Shown here piece after piece: positions 36,298-46,387 of a stretch of DNA of 64,000 nucleotides. Source of the stretch: Gordonia jinghuaiqii. GTDB taxonomy: Bacteria > Actinomycetota > Actinomycetes > Mycobacteriales > Mycobacteriaceae. Both the position numbers and the translations under genes were made by a program. The DNA is taken from positions 1,984,001 through 2,048,000 of the forward strand of contig NZ_CP059491.1 in NCBI RefSeq assembly GCF_014041935.1, written 5' to 3'. The notes under the pieces were generated by a model. The model did not search any database and was not told the origin of the DNA. It saw nothing but the letters and a program-made list of their open reading frames with translations. How positions within the stretch are numbered: position 1 is the stretch's first letter; the number at the start of each line of letters is the position of its first letter.

Positions 36298-37844
36298 ACG
36301 TGACCGACGATCCCCGGTCGCGCGACGAGAACTCCACCGCGCGGAATCCCGAAGGCGCCGACGCGCAGTTCGCGCACCGCGCCGAACCCCCACAGACAGA
36401 ACGACTCACCCCCGGCCAGGGCCGGTCGCACTCGCCCGTGTCGCCGTCGACCGCGCAGGTCTTCGGCCGGCCGTCGGGCGTGCGCGGTTCGTTCGCGACC
36501 ACCGCGAGCAGTCACCGTGCGCCCGAACCACTCATCGCCGACCCGGATCCGGTGCTGGCCGAGGCCTTCGGCCGCCCGGAGGGTTCCACCGACACCCTGC
36601 AGCGCGACCCGCTCGCGACCTACGGGCAGGCCGAGGAGCCTGCCCGCCCGGCCGACCCGTGGCGCGACCCCGAGAGTCCCGCCAGGCTCGTCGAGCCGGC
36701 ACTGACCACCCCATCGGCAGCCGCGCCGACCCAGCCGGGAGGCAAGCTCGGGGTCCGAGACATCTTGTTGGGCAACCGCATCAGCTGGGCGGCGCTGGCC
36801 ACCCTCGCGGTGATCGCGCTGCTCATCGCCCTCGTCGGCGGACTGATGGGGCGCTACACCGCCGAGGTCGCCGCGCCGCTCACCAGCGACACCGTCGAGT
36901 TGTCCACCGACGACACCGCCGGGGACACCGGTCCGCGCTCGTCGGTCGCAGAGGTGGCCCGTACGGTCGAGAAGTCGGTCGTGGCCATCGACGTACGCGC
37001 CGCCGGCGCGTACGCGACGGGGTCGGGATTCATCATCGACAAAGCGGGCTACATCCTCACCAACAACCACGTGATCTCGATGGCGGCCAACGACAAGAAC
37101 GCCAAACTCGAGGTCGTCTTCTTCGACCGACAGCGGGTGCCGGCGCGGATCGTCGGACGTGACCCCAAGACCGACCTCGCCGTACTCAAGGTCGACAACG
37201 TCAAGAATCCGACCGTGTCGGTCCTCGGCAGCTCCGGTGATCTGCAGATCGGCGAGGAGGTCATCGCGTTCGGTTCGCCCCTGGGCCTGAACCGCACCGT
37301 CACCAGCGGCATCGTCAGCGCCACCGACCGGGCCGTCGCGCTCACGCCGGACGCCGAGTCCGACACCGACGCGGTCATCGACGCCATCCAGACCGACGCC
37401 GCGATCAACCCGGGCAATTCGGGCGGACCCCTGGTCAACGCCGAGGCCAAGGTCGTCGGCATCAACACCGCCGGCAGGCTCGGTGCCGGGGGCGGTTCCA
37501 TCGGCCTGGGCTTCGCGATCCCGATCGACGAGGCCAAGCCCGTCGTGGAGTCGCTGATCCGCAACGGCAAGGTCAACCATGCACAGATCGGTGTGAACGC
37601 GAGCTCGGTGCGCAACGAGAAGGTCCTCGGCGCCCAGGTGCGCAACGTGGTGGCCGGCAGCCCGGCCGAACGGGCCGGGATCCGGGAGAACGATGTGATC
37701 ACCTCGTTCAACAAGCGCACCATCGAGAGCGCCGACGAGTTGAATGTCGCGATCCGGACCGCCAAGATCGGTGAAGAGGTCCCGTTCCAGTACTGGCGGG
37801 CGGGCCGTACGTTCTCCGGCACCATCACGCCGGCGAGCGACTGA
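36294..37844 (+). CDS. htrA: Membrane-anchored HtrA-type serine protease
   Basis: 516 residues: a 160-residue cytoplasmic disordered region, one membrane helix (about 164-184), a trypsin-like domain with catalytic H259 (TNNHVIS), D294 (KTDLAVLKV) and S376 (NPGNSGGPL), then one PDZ domain (about 430-510, with [15 protein letters not shown]). It degrades or refolds damaged exported proteins outside the membrane and belongs to the SigE stress response. The GTG start overlaps rseA. All catalytic residues are intact. Confidence 0.95.
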   Translation: MNVTDDPRSRDENSTARNPEGADAQFAHRAEPPQTERLTPGQGRSHSPVSPSTAQVFGRPSGVRGSFATTASSHRAPEPLIADPDPVLAEAFGRPEGSTDTLQRDPLATYGQAEEPARPADPWRDPESPARLVEPALTTPSAAAPTQPGGKLGVRDILLGNRISWAALATLAVIALLIALVGGLMGRYTAEVAAPLTSDTVELSTDDTAGDTGPRSSVAEVARTVEKSVVAIDVRAAGAYATGSGFIIDKAGYILTNNHVISMAANDKNAKLEVVFFDRQRVPARIVGRDPKTDLAVLKVDNVKNPTVSVLGSSGDLQIGEEVIAFGSPLGLNRTVTSGIVSATDRAVALTPDAESDTDAVIDAIQTDAAINPGNSGGPLVNAEAKVVGINTAGRLGAGGGSIGLGFAIPIDEAKPVVESLIRNGKVNHAQIGVNASSVRNEKVLGAQVRNVVAGSPAERAGIRENDVITSFNKRTIESADELNVAIRTAKIGEEVPFQYWRAGRTFSGTITPASD

Positions 37845-37876
37845 GTCTCCCACCTACAGATCGGGACGAGAGCAGG

Positions 37877-38365
37877 ATGTTCAGCAGCATCGGATGGGGC
37901 GAGATCGCGATCCTGGTGGTCGCGGCCCTGGTCATCCTCGGTCCCGACCGTCTACCGGGTGCCGTGTCGTGGACCATGCAGTCGGTCCGTAAGGCCCGTG
38001 ACTACGCGACCGGTGCCACCAATCAGCTCAAGGACGAACTCGGCCCGGATTTCGAGGACCTGCGCAAGCCGCTCTCCGACCTCAACGAACTCCGCGGGAT
38101 GACGCCGCGGTCGATCGTCACCAAACACCTGCTGGACGGCGACGACTCGCTGTTCCGCCTGGGGGAGAACGCGACGACCGTGGACCGCAGCACCACACCT
38201 GCGGCCCCCGAGATCAAGCCGGTGTCGGCGCCGCTCTCCTTCGACAAACCGGGTACCACCCCGTCCGCGTCCGGATCGTCCACGCCCGCATCGGCAGCGG
38301 GGTCGGTCGACGGCGCGCGGGGCGCGGGGCGCCGGCCGAGCGCCGCCGACTGGGATGCGACCTGA
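37877..38365 (+). CDS. tatB: Sec-independent protein translocase subunit TatB
   Basis: 162 residues. One N-terminal membrane helix (about 4-22) is followed by the GPDRLP hinge, an amphipathic helix (about 28-55), and a long disordered tail typical of actinobacterial TatB. It binds Tat substrates with TatC. The position directly after htrA matches Rv1224. GGACGAGAGCAGG precedes the ATG. It converges on mrp with 46 bp between the stops. Confidence 0.93.
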   Translation: MFSSIGWGEIAILVVAALVILGPDRLPGAVSWTMQSVRKARDYATGATNQLKDELGPDFEDLRKPLSDLNELRGMTPRSIVTKHLLDGDDSLFRLGENATTVDRSTTPAAPEIKPVSAPLSFDKPGTTPSASGSSTPASAAGSVDGARGAGRRPSAADWDAT

Positions 38366-38411
38366 CGTCGCTGCAGCGGATACTGCGCGGGCCGGATACC
38401 GAGCGGTCAGG

Positions 38412-39557
38412 TCAGGAGTGCCGGACGGTGTCGAGTCCGAGGCTCATCCCGGCGAGTCCGCGTTTGCGCACGGCGAGTTTCGCCGCGATCGCCCGCAGCG
38501 CCGACCCCGCAGGTGATTCGGGAGCCGACAGGACCACCGGCACACCGGCGTCGCCGCCTTCACGCAGCGCGGTCTCCAGCGGTACCTGACCGAGCAGTTC
38601 GACGGGCGCGCCGACGGCGCGGGTCAGGCGCTCGGCGACCACCTGACCGCCGCCGGAACCGAACGGTTCCATCCGGCTGCCGTCGGGGAGCTCGAGCCAC
38701 GACATGTTCTCCACGACGCCCAGGATCTTCTGCCGTGTCTGCAGGGCGATCGCACCGGCACGTTCGGCGACCTCGGCGGCCGCCTGCTGCGGGGTGGTGA
38801 CGACCAGGATCTCGGCGCCGGGGATCAGCTGGGCGATGGAGATCGCCACGTCGCCGGTGCCGGGCGGCAGGTCGAGGAGCAGGACGTCGAGGTCACCCCA
38901 GTAGACGTCGGCGAGGAACTGCTGCAGCGCGCGGTGCAGCATCGGCCCGCGCCAGGTCACCGGGGTGTTGCCGTCGGTGAACTGGCCGATCGAGATGAAG
39001 CGCACCCCGTGGTTGCTGGGCGGCATGATCATCCGCTCGACCTGGGTGGGCTTGGCATCGCTGCCGAGCATCCGTGGAATCGAATGTCCGTAGATGTCGG
39101 CGTCGAGGACGCCGACGGCGAGTCCGCGTTCGGCGAGCGCGGTGGCCAGGTTGACCGTCACACTCGACTTGCCCACGCCGCCCTTGCCGGAGGCGACCGC
39201 GTACACGCGGGTCAGCGATCCCGGCTGCGCGAACGGGATCACCGGCTCGGCCTTGTCGCCGCGGAGCTTCTTGCGCAGCTCGGTGCGCTGCTCGTCGTCC
39301 ATGACGTCGAGCTCGACGCGTACTGCGCCGACCCCGGCGACATCGGCGACAGCGGTCTCCACCCGTTGGGCGATCTCGGTGCGCATGGGGCAGCTCGACG
39401 TCGTCAGGTACACCCCGACGTCGACGCTCGCGTCGTCGTTGACCGTGACCGACTTGACCATCCCGATGTCGGTGATGGGTTTGCCGATCTCCGGATCCTT
39501 GACCTTGCCCAGAGCGGCGCGAACTGCCGATTCCGTGGGCGCGACTCCTGTTGTCAT
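38412..39557 (-). CDS. mrp: Mrp/NBP35-family iron-sulfur carrier P-loop ATPase
   Basis: 381 residues. An N-terminal MIP18/DUF59 domain (about 8-90) is fused to a deviant-Walker ATPase with SGKGGVGKS at 123-131. DLPPGTGDVAISIAQ and ENMSWLELPDG follow. The C-terminal CxxC seen in E. coli Mrp is absent; the loop here reads GSRMEPFGSGGG, a form I believe is normal in actinobacteria. It is thought to carry Fe-S clusters to apoproteins. Homologue of Rv1229c. Start is ATG 39557. Confidence 0.92.
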   Translation of the reverse strand: MTTGVAPTESAVRAALGKVKDPEIGKPITDIGMVKSVTVNDDASVDVGVYLTTSSCPMRTEIAQRVETAVADVAGVGAVRVELDVMDDEQRTELRKKLRGDKAEPVIPFAQPGSLTRVYAVASGKGGVGKSSVTVNLATALAERGLAVGVLDADIYGHSIPRMLGSDAKPTQVERMIMPPSNHGVRFISIGQFTDGNTPVTWRGPMLHRALQQFLADVYWGDLDVLLLDLPPGTGDVAISIAQLIPGAEILVVTTPQQAAAEVAERAGAIALQTRQKILGVVENMSWLELPDGSRMEPFGSGGGQVVAERLTRAVGAPVELLGQVPLETALREGGDAGVPVVLSAPESPAGSALRAIAAKLAVRKRGLAGMSLGLDTVRHS

Positions 39558-39615
39558 TCGATCCAGACTACCGACGGCGCAGAAAGACTCCGGTGGTGGT
39601 CCCGGGCTCGCGCGA

Positions 39616-40734
39616 TCAGCGCACGGGCACCGGCGTGGTCGTCGACCCGGGGCGGTTCGGGGCGGCTTGCGCCGGCGGCGTCTGTTTCGGACCCGGCGCC
39701 TGCTTCTTGGTCGGGGGCGGCGCCGGCTGACCGGGCAGCGGGATCGACGGGAAACAGATGATGACGCAGGTCTGGGTGGGTGGTGCGGGCCTGCTCGTCG
39801 ACGAGGACGAGGACGACGAGGATCCCGAGGGCGGCGTGGAGGGCTTGCTCGGTTTGCTGGGACTGCTGCGCGAGGCCTTGCGCTTCATCTCGGGGATGGG
39901 GTTGGTCGGCATCACGCCGGTGGCGTAGGCGCCTGCCCACCCGAGGACGTTCGACACGTACTCCATGGACCGGTTGTAGCGGAGTACCGCCGAGACCCGC
40001 GTGCGCTCGTTCATGATGTCGGTGACGCCGGCGCAGAGGTAGCGCCCGGCCGAGTAGGTCGCGTCGAAGATGTTGTTGGGGTCGGGCTTTCCGTCGCCGT
40101 TGGCGTCGGAACCCCATCCGGCCCAGGTGCTGGGGATGAACTGCATCGGGCCCATCGCGCGGTCGTGTCCGGGGTCGCCGTCGATGCGGCCACCGTCGGT
40201 GTCCTTGATCACCGCGTTGCCTGCGAGGGAGCCGTCGAGAACCGGCCCGGCGATCGGGTTGATCGTCGTGCCGTACTGGTCGACCGAACCGTTGCTCGCG
40301 TGGTTGGACTCGATGCGGCCGATACCGGCCAGCAGGAACCAGGGCAGCTTGCACTGCGGACTCTCGGCCGCCACCCGATTCGCGGCGAGCTTGTATGCCT
40401 GCAGGACCATGCCGGGGATGCCGAGGGGACCCGACGGCAGATCGCTCGCGAGCCGGAACTGCGGCGCGGGCAGGCGCGCGGCGGGTTTCTCCGGCGGCGG
40501 GGCGAAGCCGAGGAGTGCCACCGGCGCGCCGCGGACGACGTCGGCGACGATCACCGGTGCCTCGGGTTCGGGAGTGGGGGAGGCGAGACCTCCGCCGTGT
40601 GCACTCGAGGTCGCCGTTCCCAGCACCATCGCGCCGACAAGTGCGCCGCCGACCACGACGGTGGCCGTGCGCCGCGGGAAGGAAATCCGACGCCTGGGAC
40701 CCCGTCTGCGTCCCACGAGGCGCAGCGGGCTCAC
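39616..40734 (-). CDS. Secreted lytic transglycosylase-like protein (Rv1230c-like)
   Basis: 372 residues. An N-terminal signal or anchor segment (about 22-44) precedes a Pro-rich linker. The catalytic domain includes LLAGIGRIESNHASNG with the general-acid glutamate, AMGPMQFIPSTW, a DANGDGKPDPNNIFDA calcium-like loop and an AVLRYNRSMEYVSNVL helix. This is the SLT/MltB-type fold acting on peptidoglycan. The C-terminal tail is rich in Ser and Pro, with an eight-residue serine run. Start is GTG 40734. The order mrp-Rv1230c is as in M. tuberculosis. Confidence 0.88.
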   Translation of the reverse strand: MSPLRLVGRRRGPRRRISFPRRTATVVVGGALVGAMVLGTATSSAHGGGLASPTPEPEAPVIVADVVRGAPVALLGFAPPPEKPAARLPAPQFRLASDLPSGPLGIPGMVLQAYKLAANRVAAESPQCKLPWFLLAGIGRIESNHASNGSVDQYGTTINPIAGPVLDGSLAGNAVIKDTDGGRIDGDPGHDRAMGPMQFIPSTWAGWGSDANGDGKPDPNNIFDATYSAGRYLCAGVTDIMNERTRVSAVLRYNRSMEYVSNVLGWAGAYATGVMPTNPIPEMKRKASRSSPSKPSKPSTPPSGSSSSSSSSTSRPAPPTQTCVIICFPSIPLPGQPAPPPTKKQAPGPKQTPPAQAAPNRPGSTTTPVPVR

Positions 40735-41070
40735 CGCTGCCCACCACGGGGTCCGCGGTGGCGTGCCACCAGATTCTCGCCCGATACCGACTGCCCGATC
40801 ACATGTACTCCGTTGTCAACACTGTCACCACGCACTTTTGCCCCCGACGATGCCTCGTCATCCACTTGCCGCCCAGGTCGAGAGCTCGCACAGTGGGTGC
40901 ACCGGCCGGACTCGCGGGCGGCGCAGGCGCCACCGGCGATCCGGAATGAACTGTGACCCACCATACATATTGGGTCTGGCGACCCAGTACGAACTCCACA
41001 TTTGCGAACCCCGGCCTTCTTCTCGGAGTCCATCGTCTCGACGGTGACGTAAGTTACACCGGCTGGGGAC
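40735..41070. other. 336-bp intergenic region without a gene
   Basis: Lies between the start of the transglycosylase-like gene and the stop of the DUF1003 gene, both leftward, so it should hold the promoter of the former. On the minus strand a TTGACA is present around 40815, but no matching -10 box is clear. A perfect inverted repeat TGGGTC-TGGC-GACCCA lies at 40971-40986 and could be a terminator stem or operator. Confidence 0.5.
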
Positions 41071-41598
41071 TCAGCGGGACCGGTCGCGGCGTGGACGGTC
41101 CTCGGCGGACTTCGTCTCGTCCTCGCGCGCGCCGAGGCGCGCGGTCAGTTCGTCGAGCAGGTCGTCGAGCTCTTTGCGCAGGTAGTCGCGGGTCACCGTG
41201 TCGCCGACGGCCAGCCGGACCGCGGCGAGTTCGCGCGCCAGGAACTCGGTGTCGGCCTTGGTCTGGGCGGCGCGGAGCCGGTCCTCCTCGAGCGAGACCC
41301 GGTCGCGGTTCTCCTGCCGGTTCTGCGCGAGCAGGATCAGCGGCGCCGCGTAGGCCGCCTGGGTGGAGAACGCCAGGTTGAGCAGGATGAAGGGGTACGG
41401 GTCCCATCGGATGCTCACCGCGACGAGGTTCAGCGCGATCCACACGATCACGATGACGGTCTGGATCGCCAGATAGCGTCCGGTCCCGAGGAAGCGGGCC
41501 ACTCGTTCGCTGTACATCCCGACGACGTCGGAATCGAGGTTGAACGAGATCGTGCGCCGCGTGCTGGGCGTGTCGAGCTTGCGTCCGTGTTCGCTCAT
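41071..41598 (-). CDS. DUF1003 membrane protein (Rv1231c-like)
   Basis: 175 residues with two membrane helices (about 42-62 and 70-90) separated by a short loop (RWDPYPF), then a charged coiled-coil tail with many Arg/Glu/Asp. The FNLDSDVVGMYSERVARFLGTGRYL start and PFILLNLAFSTQAAYAAPLILLAQNRQ are DUF1003 signatures. The function is unknown. ATG 41598 overlaps the stop of the MgtE-N/CBS gene by 4 bp, so the two proteins probably act together. Confidence 0.88.
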   Translation of the reverse strand: MSEHGRKLDTPSTRRTISFNLDSDVVGMYSERVARFLGTGRYLAIQTVIVIVWIALNLVAVSIRWDPYPFILLNLAFSTQAAYAAPLILLAQNRQENRDRVSLEEDRLRAAQTKADTEFLARELAAVRLAVGDTVTRDYLRKELDDLLDELTARLGAREDETKSAEDRPRRDRSR

Positions 41599-42887
41599 CG
41601 GACCGGCACCTGTGGGCCGTCCTCGGGCTCGGTCTCACGCCAGTCGCGCGGCAGGATCTCGTCGAGGAGATCGTCGACGCTCACCGCGCCGAGCAGGTGG
41701 CCGGCCTCGTCCACGACGGGGCCGCAGACCAGGTTGTAGGTCGCGAAGTACCGCGTCATCGTCTCCAGTGAGTCCTCGGGGTGCAATTGGGCCAGATCGG
41801 TGTCGAGAATCCCGCCGACGAGGTGGGCCGGCGGTTCCCGGAGCAGCGCCTGCAGGTGCACGCAGCCGAGGTACTTGCCGGTGGGCGTCGCCGTCGGCGG
41901 CCGGACGACGAACACGATGCTCGCCGCTGCCGGGGTGAGGTCGGGATTGCGGACGCGGGCGAGCGCCTCGGCGATCGTGGTGGACGGGGTGACGACGATC
42001 GGCTCCGATGTCATCACACCGCCTGCGGTGTCGGGGGAGTGCAACAGGAGCCGACGGACCGGTTCGGATTCCTCGGGGTCCATCTCCTCGAGCAACGCCT
42101 CGGCCTCGGTGTCGGGCAGTTCGCCGAGGAGGTCGGCCGCATCGTCGGGGTCCATCGCCTCGAGGATGTCGACGGCGCGATCGCGACCGAAGGCGGCCAG
42201 CATCTCGGTCTGGTCGTCGGGCGGTAGTTCCTGCAGGACGTCGGCGAGGCGTTCGTCGTCGAGTGCGGTGGCGATCTCGTAGCGCCGCTTGGCGGGTAGC
42301 TCCCGCAGCGCGTTGGCGACGTCGGCGGCCCGCATCCCCTCGAACTGCAGCAGCGCCTGGGCGACCCCCTGGCCGGGAAGGTTCAGCGCGCTCTGCGTGA
42401 TGCCGTGCACGCTGGACCATTCCACGACGGCCGTCTCATGCCTGCGACGCAGCCCGCGGCGCCCCGCGCGCACGGCGACGCGGGAGACCACCCAGTCGCG
42501 CGTACGGGTGCGTTCGATACCGAGATCGATCACCGTGACATCGGCGTCGGCGAGCTCGGGGTGGTCGGGATCGACGACCCGCACGCGGGTGTCGAGGACC
42601 TGACCGATCGCCAGCGCCTCACCGGGGCGCAGGTGCAGCCTGCGCAGGCTCACGGTGCCGGTGTTGAGCGCCACCGCCTGCGGCTCGATCGCGGTCACCC
42701 GCAGCATCGGCACGAAAATCCTTCGGCGCGTTGTCAACTCGACGGCCAGTCCCAGAGCTCGTGGTTGTTGCCCGGACAATCGGATCGAGATCACCACGTC
42801 GCGGACCCGGCCGATGGACTCGCCATCGGGACCAAGGACGGCCAATCCGACTAATCTGGCCACGAACACCTTGCTCACCGACGACAT
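41595..42887 (-). CDS. PRC-barrel/MgtE-N/CBS-domain protein without a channel domain (Rv1232c-like)
   Basis: 430 residues. It begins with a PRC-barrel-like domain (FVARLVGLAVLGPDGESIGRVRDVV). A MgtE N-terminal superhelix follows (about 190-285, with repeated LRELPAKRR, LQELPPDDQ and LGELPDTEAE units), then two CBS motifs (about 290-415). The magnesium-channel membrane domain of MgtE is missing, so this is a cytoplasmic regulator rather than a transporter. CBS pairs bind adenine nucleotides or Mg. ATG 42887 gives the conserved start; a longer reading to 43025 lacks homology. It is coupled to the DUF1003 gene. Confidence 0.87.
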   Translation of the reverse strand: MSSVSKVFVARLVGLAVLGPDGESIGRVRDVVISIRLSGQQPRALGLAVELTTRRRIFVPMLRVTAIEPQAVALNTGTVSLRRLHLRPGEALAIGQVLDTRVRVVDPDHPELADADVTVIDLGIERTRTRDWVVSRVAVRAGRRGLRRRHETAVVEWSSVHGITQSALNLPGQGVAQALLQFEGMRAADVANALRELPAKRRYEIATALDDERLADVLQELPPDDQTEMLAAFGRDRAVDILEAMDPDDAADLLGELPDTEAEALLEEMDPEESEPVRRLLLHSPDTAGGVMTSEPIVVTPSTTIAEALARVRNPDLTPAAASIVFVVRPPTATPTGKYLGCVHLQALLREPPAHLVGGILDTDLAQLHPEDSLETMTRYFATYNLVCGPVVDEAGHLLGAVSVDDLLDEILPRDWRETEPEDGPQVPVR

Positions 42888-42969
42888 GGGAGTAAGGGTA
42901 GTGCCAAGGGCAGCGACACCCTTCAACGACGGCAACGCCGGATGTCGACATCGACCAGAAAGGCCCGAC

Positions 42970-43458
42970 ATGACGAATCCCATGCGCCCGAGCCGGGAGA
43001 CGCCGGGCTTGCCGACCCCGCCCAAGGGCTGGCCGATCGGTTCATACGGGACCTATGCCGAAGCCCAGCGTGCGGTCGACTACCTGTCCGACGAGAACTT
43101 CACCGTCCAGGACGTCACCATCGTGGGCGTCGACCTCATGCAGGTCGAGCGCGTCATCGGGCGGCTGACGTGGGGCAAGGTCATCGGGGGCGGGCTGGTG
43201 TCGGGCGCGTGGCTCGGCTTCTTCTTCGGCTGTCTCGTGGCGCTGGTGTTCACCGGGTCGCCCATCGCGCCGATCCTCGTCGGCATCGTCGGCGGCATGG
43301 TGTTCGGTGTGATCTCCGCGACGATTCCGTACGCGGCGACGCGCGGTCAGCGCGACTTCGCCTCGACGATGCAGTTGGTCGCCGGACGCTATGACGTGCT
43401 GTGCGACCCCAAAAGCGCAGAGAAAGCGCGTGACATGCTCGCCCGCCTGAGCTTCTGA
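42970..43458 (+). CDS. General stress protein 17M-like membrane protein (Rv1234-like)
   Basis: 162 residues. The N-terminal TPPKGWPIGSYGTYAEAQRAVDYLSDENF segment is the GSP17M/YflT fold, followed by two membrane helices (about 74-94 and 99-119) and a conserved C-terminus with YDVLCDPKSAEKARDML. The role is unknown; the family is linked to general stress in Bacillus. AGAAAGG precedes ATG 42970. It diverges from the MgtE-N/CBS gene. Confidence 0.87.
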   Translation: MTNPMRPSRETPGLPTPPKGWPIGSYGTYAEAQRAVDYLSDENFTVQDVTIVGVDLMQVERVIGRLTWGKVIGGGLVSGAWLGFFFGCLVALVFTGSPIAPILVGIVGGMVFGVISATIPYAATRGQRDFASTMQLVAGRYDVLCDPKSAEKARDMLARLSF

Positions 43459-43490
43459 GATCCGGTCCCGCGTCCGGACACGGCGGGATC
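43459..43490 (+). terminator. Hairpin after the GSP17M-like gene
   Basis: Starts at the base after the stop codon: GATCC and GGATC ends, with an interrupted GC-rich stem (CCGCGTCC against GGACACGG) around a TCCGGA centre. There is no U-tract. Position before the lpqY promoter supports termination. Confidence 0.4.
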
Positions 43491-43528
43491 ACAATCCCGG
43501 GCGGAGTGGCACGCCCATGCCGAATGTG

Positions 43529-43556
43529 TTGCATGTCACGAATCGCGACGTATAGC
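43529..43556 (+). promoter_or_regulatory. Putative promoter of the lpqY-sugABC operon
   Basis: TTGCAT (43529-43534) and TATAGC (43551-43556) separated by 16 bp, a good match to housekeeping sigma-70-type boxes. This predicts a start site near 43563 and a leader of about 60 nt before the lpqY GTG. Confidence 0.55.
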
Positions 43557-43624
43557 GTGGCTGTTCGGACGCTCACGGTGGAGCACCTTGCGTGTTTCGC
43601 CGCGTACGACATCGAGGAGGCTGC

Positions 43625-45139
43625 GTGCGGAGCAGGGTCAGCACTGACGGATTGGGCAGCACCGAGAGATCGGACGGAAGGGATGGGCCGCGCGCGCGGC
43701 GGTCGGGTTCCCGAACCCCAAGGCGGATAAGACGAAAAGTCCTCGCCGCGGCGGTGGCGGCCGCGGCCGTGCTACCGGTGATGTCGGCGTGCAGCTCGGG
43801 ATATGAAGCGGGCGTGCTCAACTTCTACCCGCCGGCCGACGGCGCCGACACCTTCGCCGAGATCGCCGACAAGTGTTCGGCGGACTCCGGTGGTGCCTTC
43901 AAGGTCCTGACGACGCCGCTGCCCAAGGGCGCCGACGACCAGCGACTGCAGCTCGCCCGTCGTCTCGCGGGCAACGACTCCGGTCTCGACCTCATGGGCA
44001 TGGACGTGGTGTGGACGGCCGAATTCGCCGACGCGGGCTGGATGGTCCCGGTGCCCGACGCGATGGCCGCGGAGGTCTCCGCACGCACGCTCGGCGGGCC
44101 GCTGGACACGGCCGTGTGGAAGACCGCCGACGATGAGCGCGAACGTCTCTACGCCATCCCGTTCTCCACCAACACCCAGTTGCTCTGGTACCGCAAGGAC
44201 GTGCTGATCGACAAGGTCGACACCCGGCGCCCGGCGTCGACCTGGGACGGCATGCTCGAAGACGCGCTGATCAGCGGCCGCAACGGCGGGCCGACCTACA
44301 TCATGGTGCAGGGCAGGCAATATGAGGGCCTGATGGTGTGGTTCAACTCGGTGCTCGCCAGCGCCGGCGGCCAGATCGTCGACCCGGAGAACCCGGACAA
44401 GGTCACCCTCAATGACACCCCCGAACACCGCGCGGCCACCGTTCGCGCACTCGAAACCCTCAAGAAGGTGGCGACGGCGCCCGGCGCCGATCCCTCGTTG
44501 ACCAACTCCGACGAGAGCGCGTCGCGTCTGGGCATGGAGAGCGGTAAGGCGCTGTATCAGGTCAACTGGCCGTTCGTCTTCGCCGGCATGCGGGAGAATG
44601 CGGTCGCGGGAAGCGTTCCCTACCTTGACCTCTCGCAGTACTCGTCACTTTTCGCCGACAAGAACAACCCGCCTTCGGATGCGAAGCTGGTACCGGTCAA
44701 CCGGGACATGCAGAAGGTCTTCGACTTCGCGCCGTATCCGGGTTTCGAGGGGTTGCCGACGAAGACGACGCTCGGCGGCATCAACATCGCGGTCGCGAGC
44801 ACCTCCAAGCAGCAGGAGCTGGCTTACCGTGCGGCCGAGTGCATCACCGACGAGGCGTCGCAGAAGGCGTTCTCCTTCGGTGCGGGACCGCCGCCGGTCA
44901 TCGAATCCATCTACGACGACGCCGATTTCCGTATCGCGTATCCGATGGCCGAGGACATCAAGCGGCAACTGCAGCCCGACCATGCGGCACTGCGTCCCAA
45001 ATCGCCTGATTACCAAGCGATCTCGACACTGCTCCAGGCCAAGCTGAGTCCGGTCGGGGCGTGGGAGCCGCAGGCCTTGGTCGACGAGCTCGCCGAGGCG
45101 GTCCAGACGGCCATCGACGGGGAAGGGCTGATCCCTTGA
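43625..45139 (+). CDS. lpqY: Trehalose-binding lipoprotein of the LpqY-SugABC importer
   Basis: 504 residues, extracellular solute-binding protein family 1. A hydrophilic lead of about 36 residues precedes a signal peptide with lipobox MSAC, lipidated C56. The mature part matches mycobacterial LpqY: ADDQRLQLARRLAGNDSGLDLMGMDVVWTAEFADAGW and FSTNTQLLWYRKD. It captures trehalose released during mycolate transfer and delivers it to SugA/SugB. GTG 43625 follows GAGGAGG with a short 4-nt spacer. The stop overlaps the sugA TTG start. Confidence 0.93.
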   Translation: MRSRVSTDGLGSTERSDGRDGPRARRSGSRTPRRIRRKVLAAAVAAAAVLPVMSACSSGYEAGVLNFYPPADGADTFAEIADKCSADSGGAFKVLTTPLPKGADDQRLQLARRLAGNDSGLDLMGMDVVWTAEFADAGWMVPVPDAMAAEVSARTLGGPLDTAVWKTADDERERLYAIPFSTNTQLLWYRKDVLIDKVDTRRPASTWDGMLEDALISGRNGGPTYIMVQGRQYEGLMVWFNSVLASAGGQIVDPENPDKVTLNDTPEHRAATVRALETLKKVATAPGADPSLTNSDESASRLGMESGKALYQVNWPFVFAGMRENAVAGSVPYLDLSQYSSLFADKNNPPSDAKLVPVNRDMQKVFDFAPYPGFEGLPTKTTLGGINIAVASTSKQQELAYRAAECITDEASQKAFSFGAGPPPVIESIYDDADFRIAYPMAEDIKRQLQPDHAALRPKSPDYQAISTLLQAKLSPVGAWEPQALVDELAEAVQTAIDGEGLIP

Positions 45140-46383
45140 GCGAGAACAACACACCGGGCGGCGCACCGGACGAGCAGGATCCCGGCCGGACCACCGGCCC
45201 CGACGCCTCCGACGAGGCCGCGTTCCGCTCGGGCCGCCATGCGCTGCCCGATGACGCCCCCGCCCAGACCGGACCGATCCCGATCGTCGGGAACACGCCG
45301 CCGGTGCAATCCGATCAGGTCTGGACACCGCCGCCCGGCGGACGCCACGAGGCCGATGCGGGCGCGGCGCCCGCCACGCCCGTGGGAATGTCGAAGGGTG
45401 CCTCGCCGGCCGTTTCCGGTTCGTCGGCCCCCACGGCTGCCGGTGCCACCGCGGTGATCGACCGGCCGCGCACCGATCCGGCACCGGCCAAGCCGCGCAA
45501 GCGCAGCGAGGGCAAGTCTGCGGAGCGTCGGCTGGCGTTCTGGCTCGTCGCGCCCGCCGCGCTGATGATGCTGCTGGTCACCGGCTACCCGATCCTCTAC
45601 GCGGTCTGGTTGTCGCTGAACAAGATGAGCCTCTCGGCGCCGGGTGAACGCGAGTTCGTCTGGTTCGCCAACTACGCGACGGTCCTCACCGACAACTACT
45701 GGTGGACGGCCTTCAGCGTGACGGTCGGCATCACGGTGGTGTCGGTGATCATCGAACTCATCCTGGGCATGGCGATAGCACTCGTCATGCATCGGACGAT
45801 CTTCGGCCGCGGCACGATCCGCACCACGGTCCTCATCCCGTACGGCATCGTGACGGTGGCGGCGGCGTTCTCCTGGTACTACGCGTGGACACCGGGCACC
45901 GGATACCTCGCGAACCTGTTGCCCGACGGCAGCGCACCGCTCACCGAGCAATGGCCGTCGCTGGCGATCATCGTCCTGGCCGAGGTGTGGAAGACGACAC
46001 CGTTCATGGCGTTGCTGTTGCTGGCGGGTCTCGCGCTCGTCCCCGACGACCTGCTCAAGGCCGCCCAGGTCGACGGTGCCGGAGCCTGGACGAGGCTGTG
46101 GCGCATCATCCTTCCGCTGATGAAGCCGGCCATCCTGGTCGCGGTGCTGTTCCGCACGCTCGACGCGTTCCGCGTGTTCGACAACATCTACGTGCTGACC
46201 AGCGGCTCCAACAGCACCTACTCGGTGTCGATGTTGGGTTACGACAACCTGTTCGGGGCCTTCAACCTGGGCGTCGGATCGGCGATCTCGATCCTGATCT
46301 TCGTGTGTGTGGCCATCATCGCGTTCGTGTTCATCAAGGGGTTCGGCACCGCCGCACCGGGTTCCGACACCGAGGGGAGGTAA
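45136..46383 (+). CDS. sugA: Trehalose ABC transporter permease SugA with N-terminal extension
   Basis: 415 residues. The last 290 form a MalF-type permease with six membrane helices and the EAA loop [22 protein letters not shown] that contacts SugC. The first 110 or so residues are a disordered Pro/Ala/Asp-rich extension not found in M. tuberculosis SugA (about 307 residues). TTG 45136 overlaps the lpqY stop (TTGA), with GAAGGG 9-14 nt upstream. A later start would give a mycobacterial-length protein, but the coupled TTG is better supported by its ribosome-binding site. Confidence 0.9.
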   Translation: MSENNTPGGAPDEQDPGRTTGPDASDEAAFRSGRHALPDDAPAQTGPIPIVGNTPPVQSDQVWTPPPGGRHEADAGAAPATPVGMSKGASPAVSGSSAPTAAGATAVIDRPRTDPAPAKPRKRSEGKSAERRLAFWLVAPAALMMLLVTGYPILYAVWLSLNKMSLSAPGEREFVWFANYATVLTDNYWWTAFSVTVGITVVSVIIELILGMAIALVMHRTIFGRGTIRTTVLIPYGIVTVAAAFSWYYAWTPGTGYLANLLPDGSAPLTEQWPSLAIIVLAEVWKTTPFMALLLLAGLALVPDDLLKAAQVDGAGAWTRLWRIILPLMKPAILVAVLFRTLDAFRVFDNIYVLTSGSNSTYSVSMLGYDNLFGAFNLGVGSAISILIFVCVAIIAFVFIKGFGTAAPGSDTEGR

Positions 46384-46387
46384 GCCG

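Noticed and set aside
36099..37853. 584-codon open frame opposite htrA
   Set aside because: HtrA has an intact catalytic triad and domain order on the other strand; the antisense translation has no recognisable motif.
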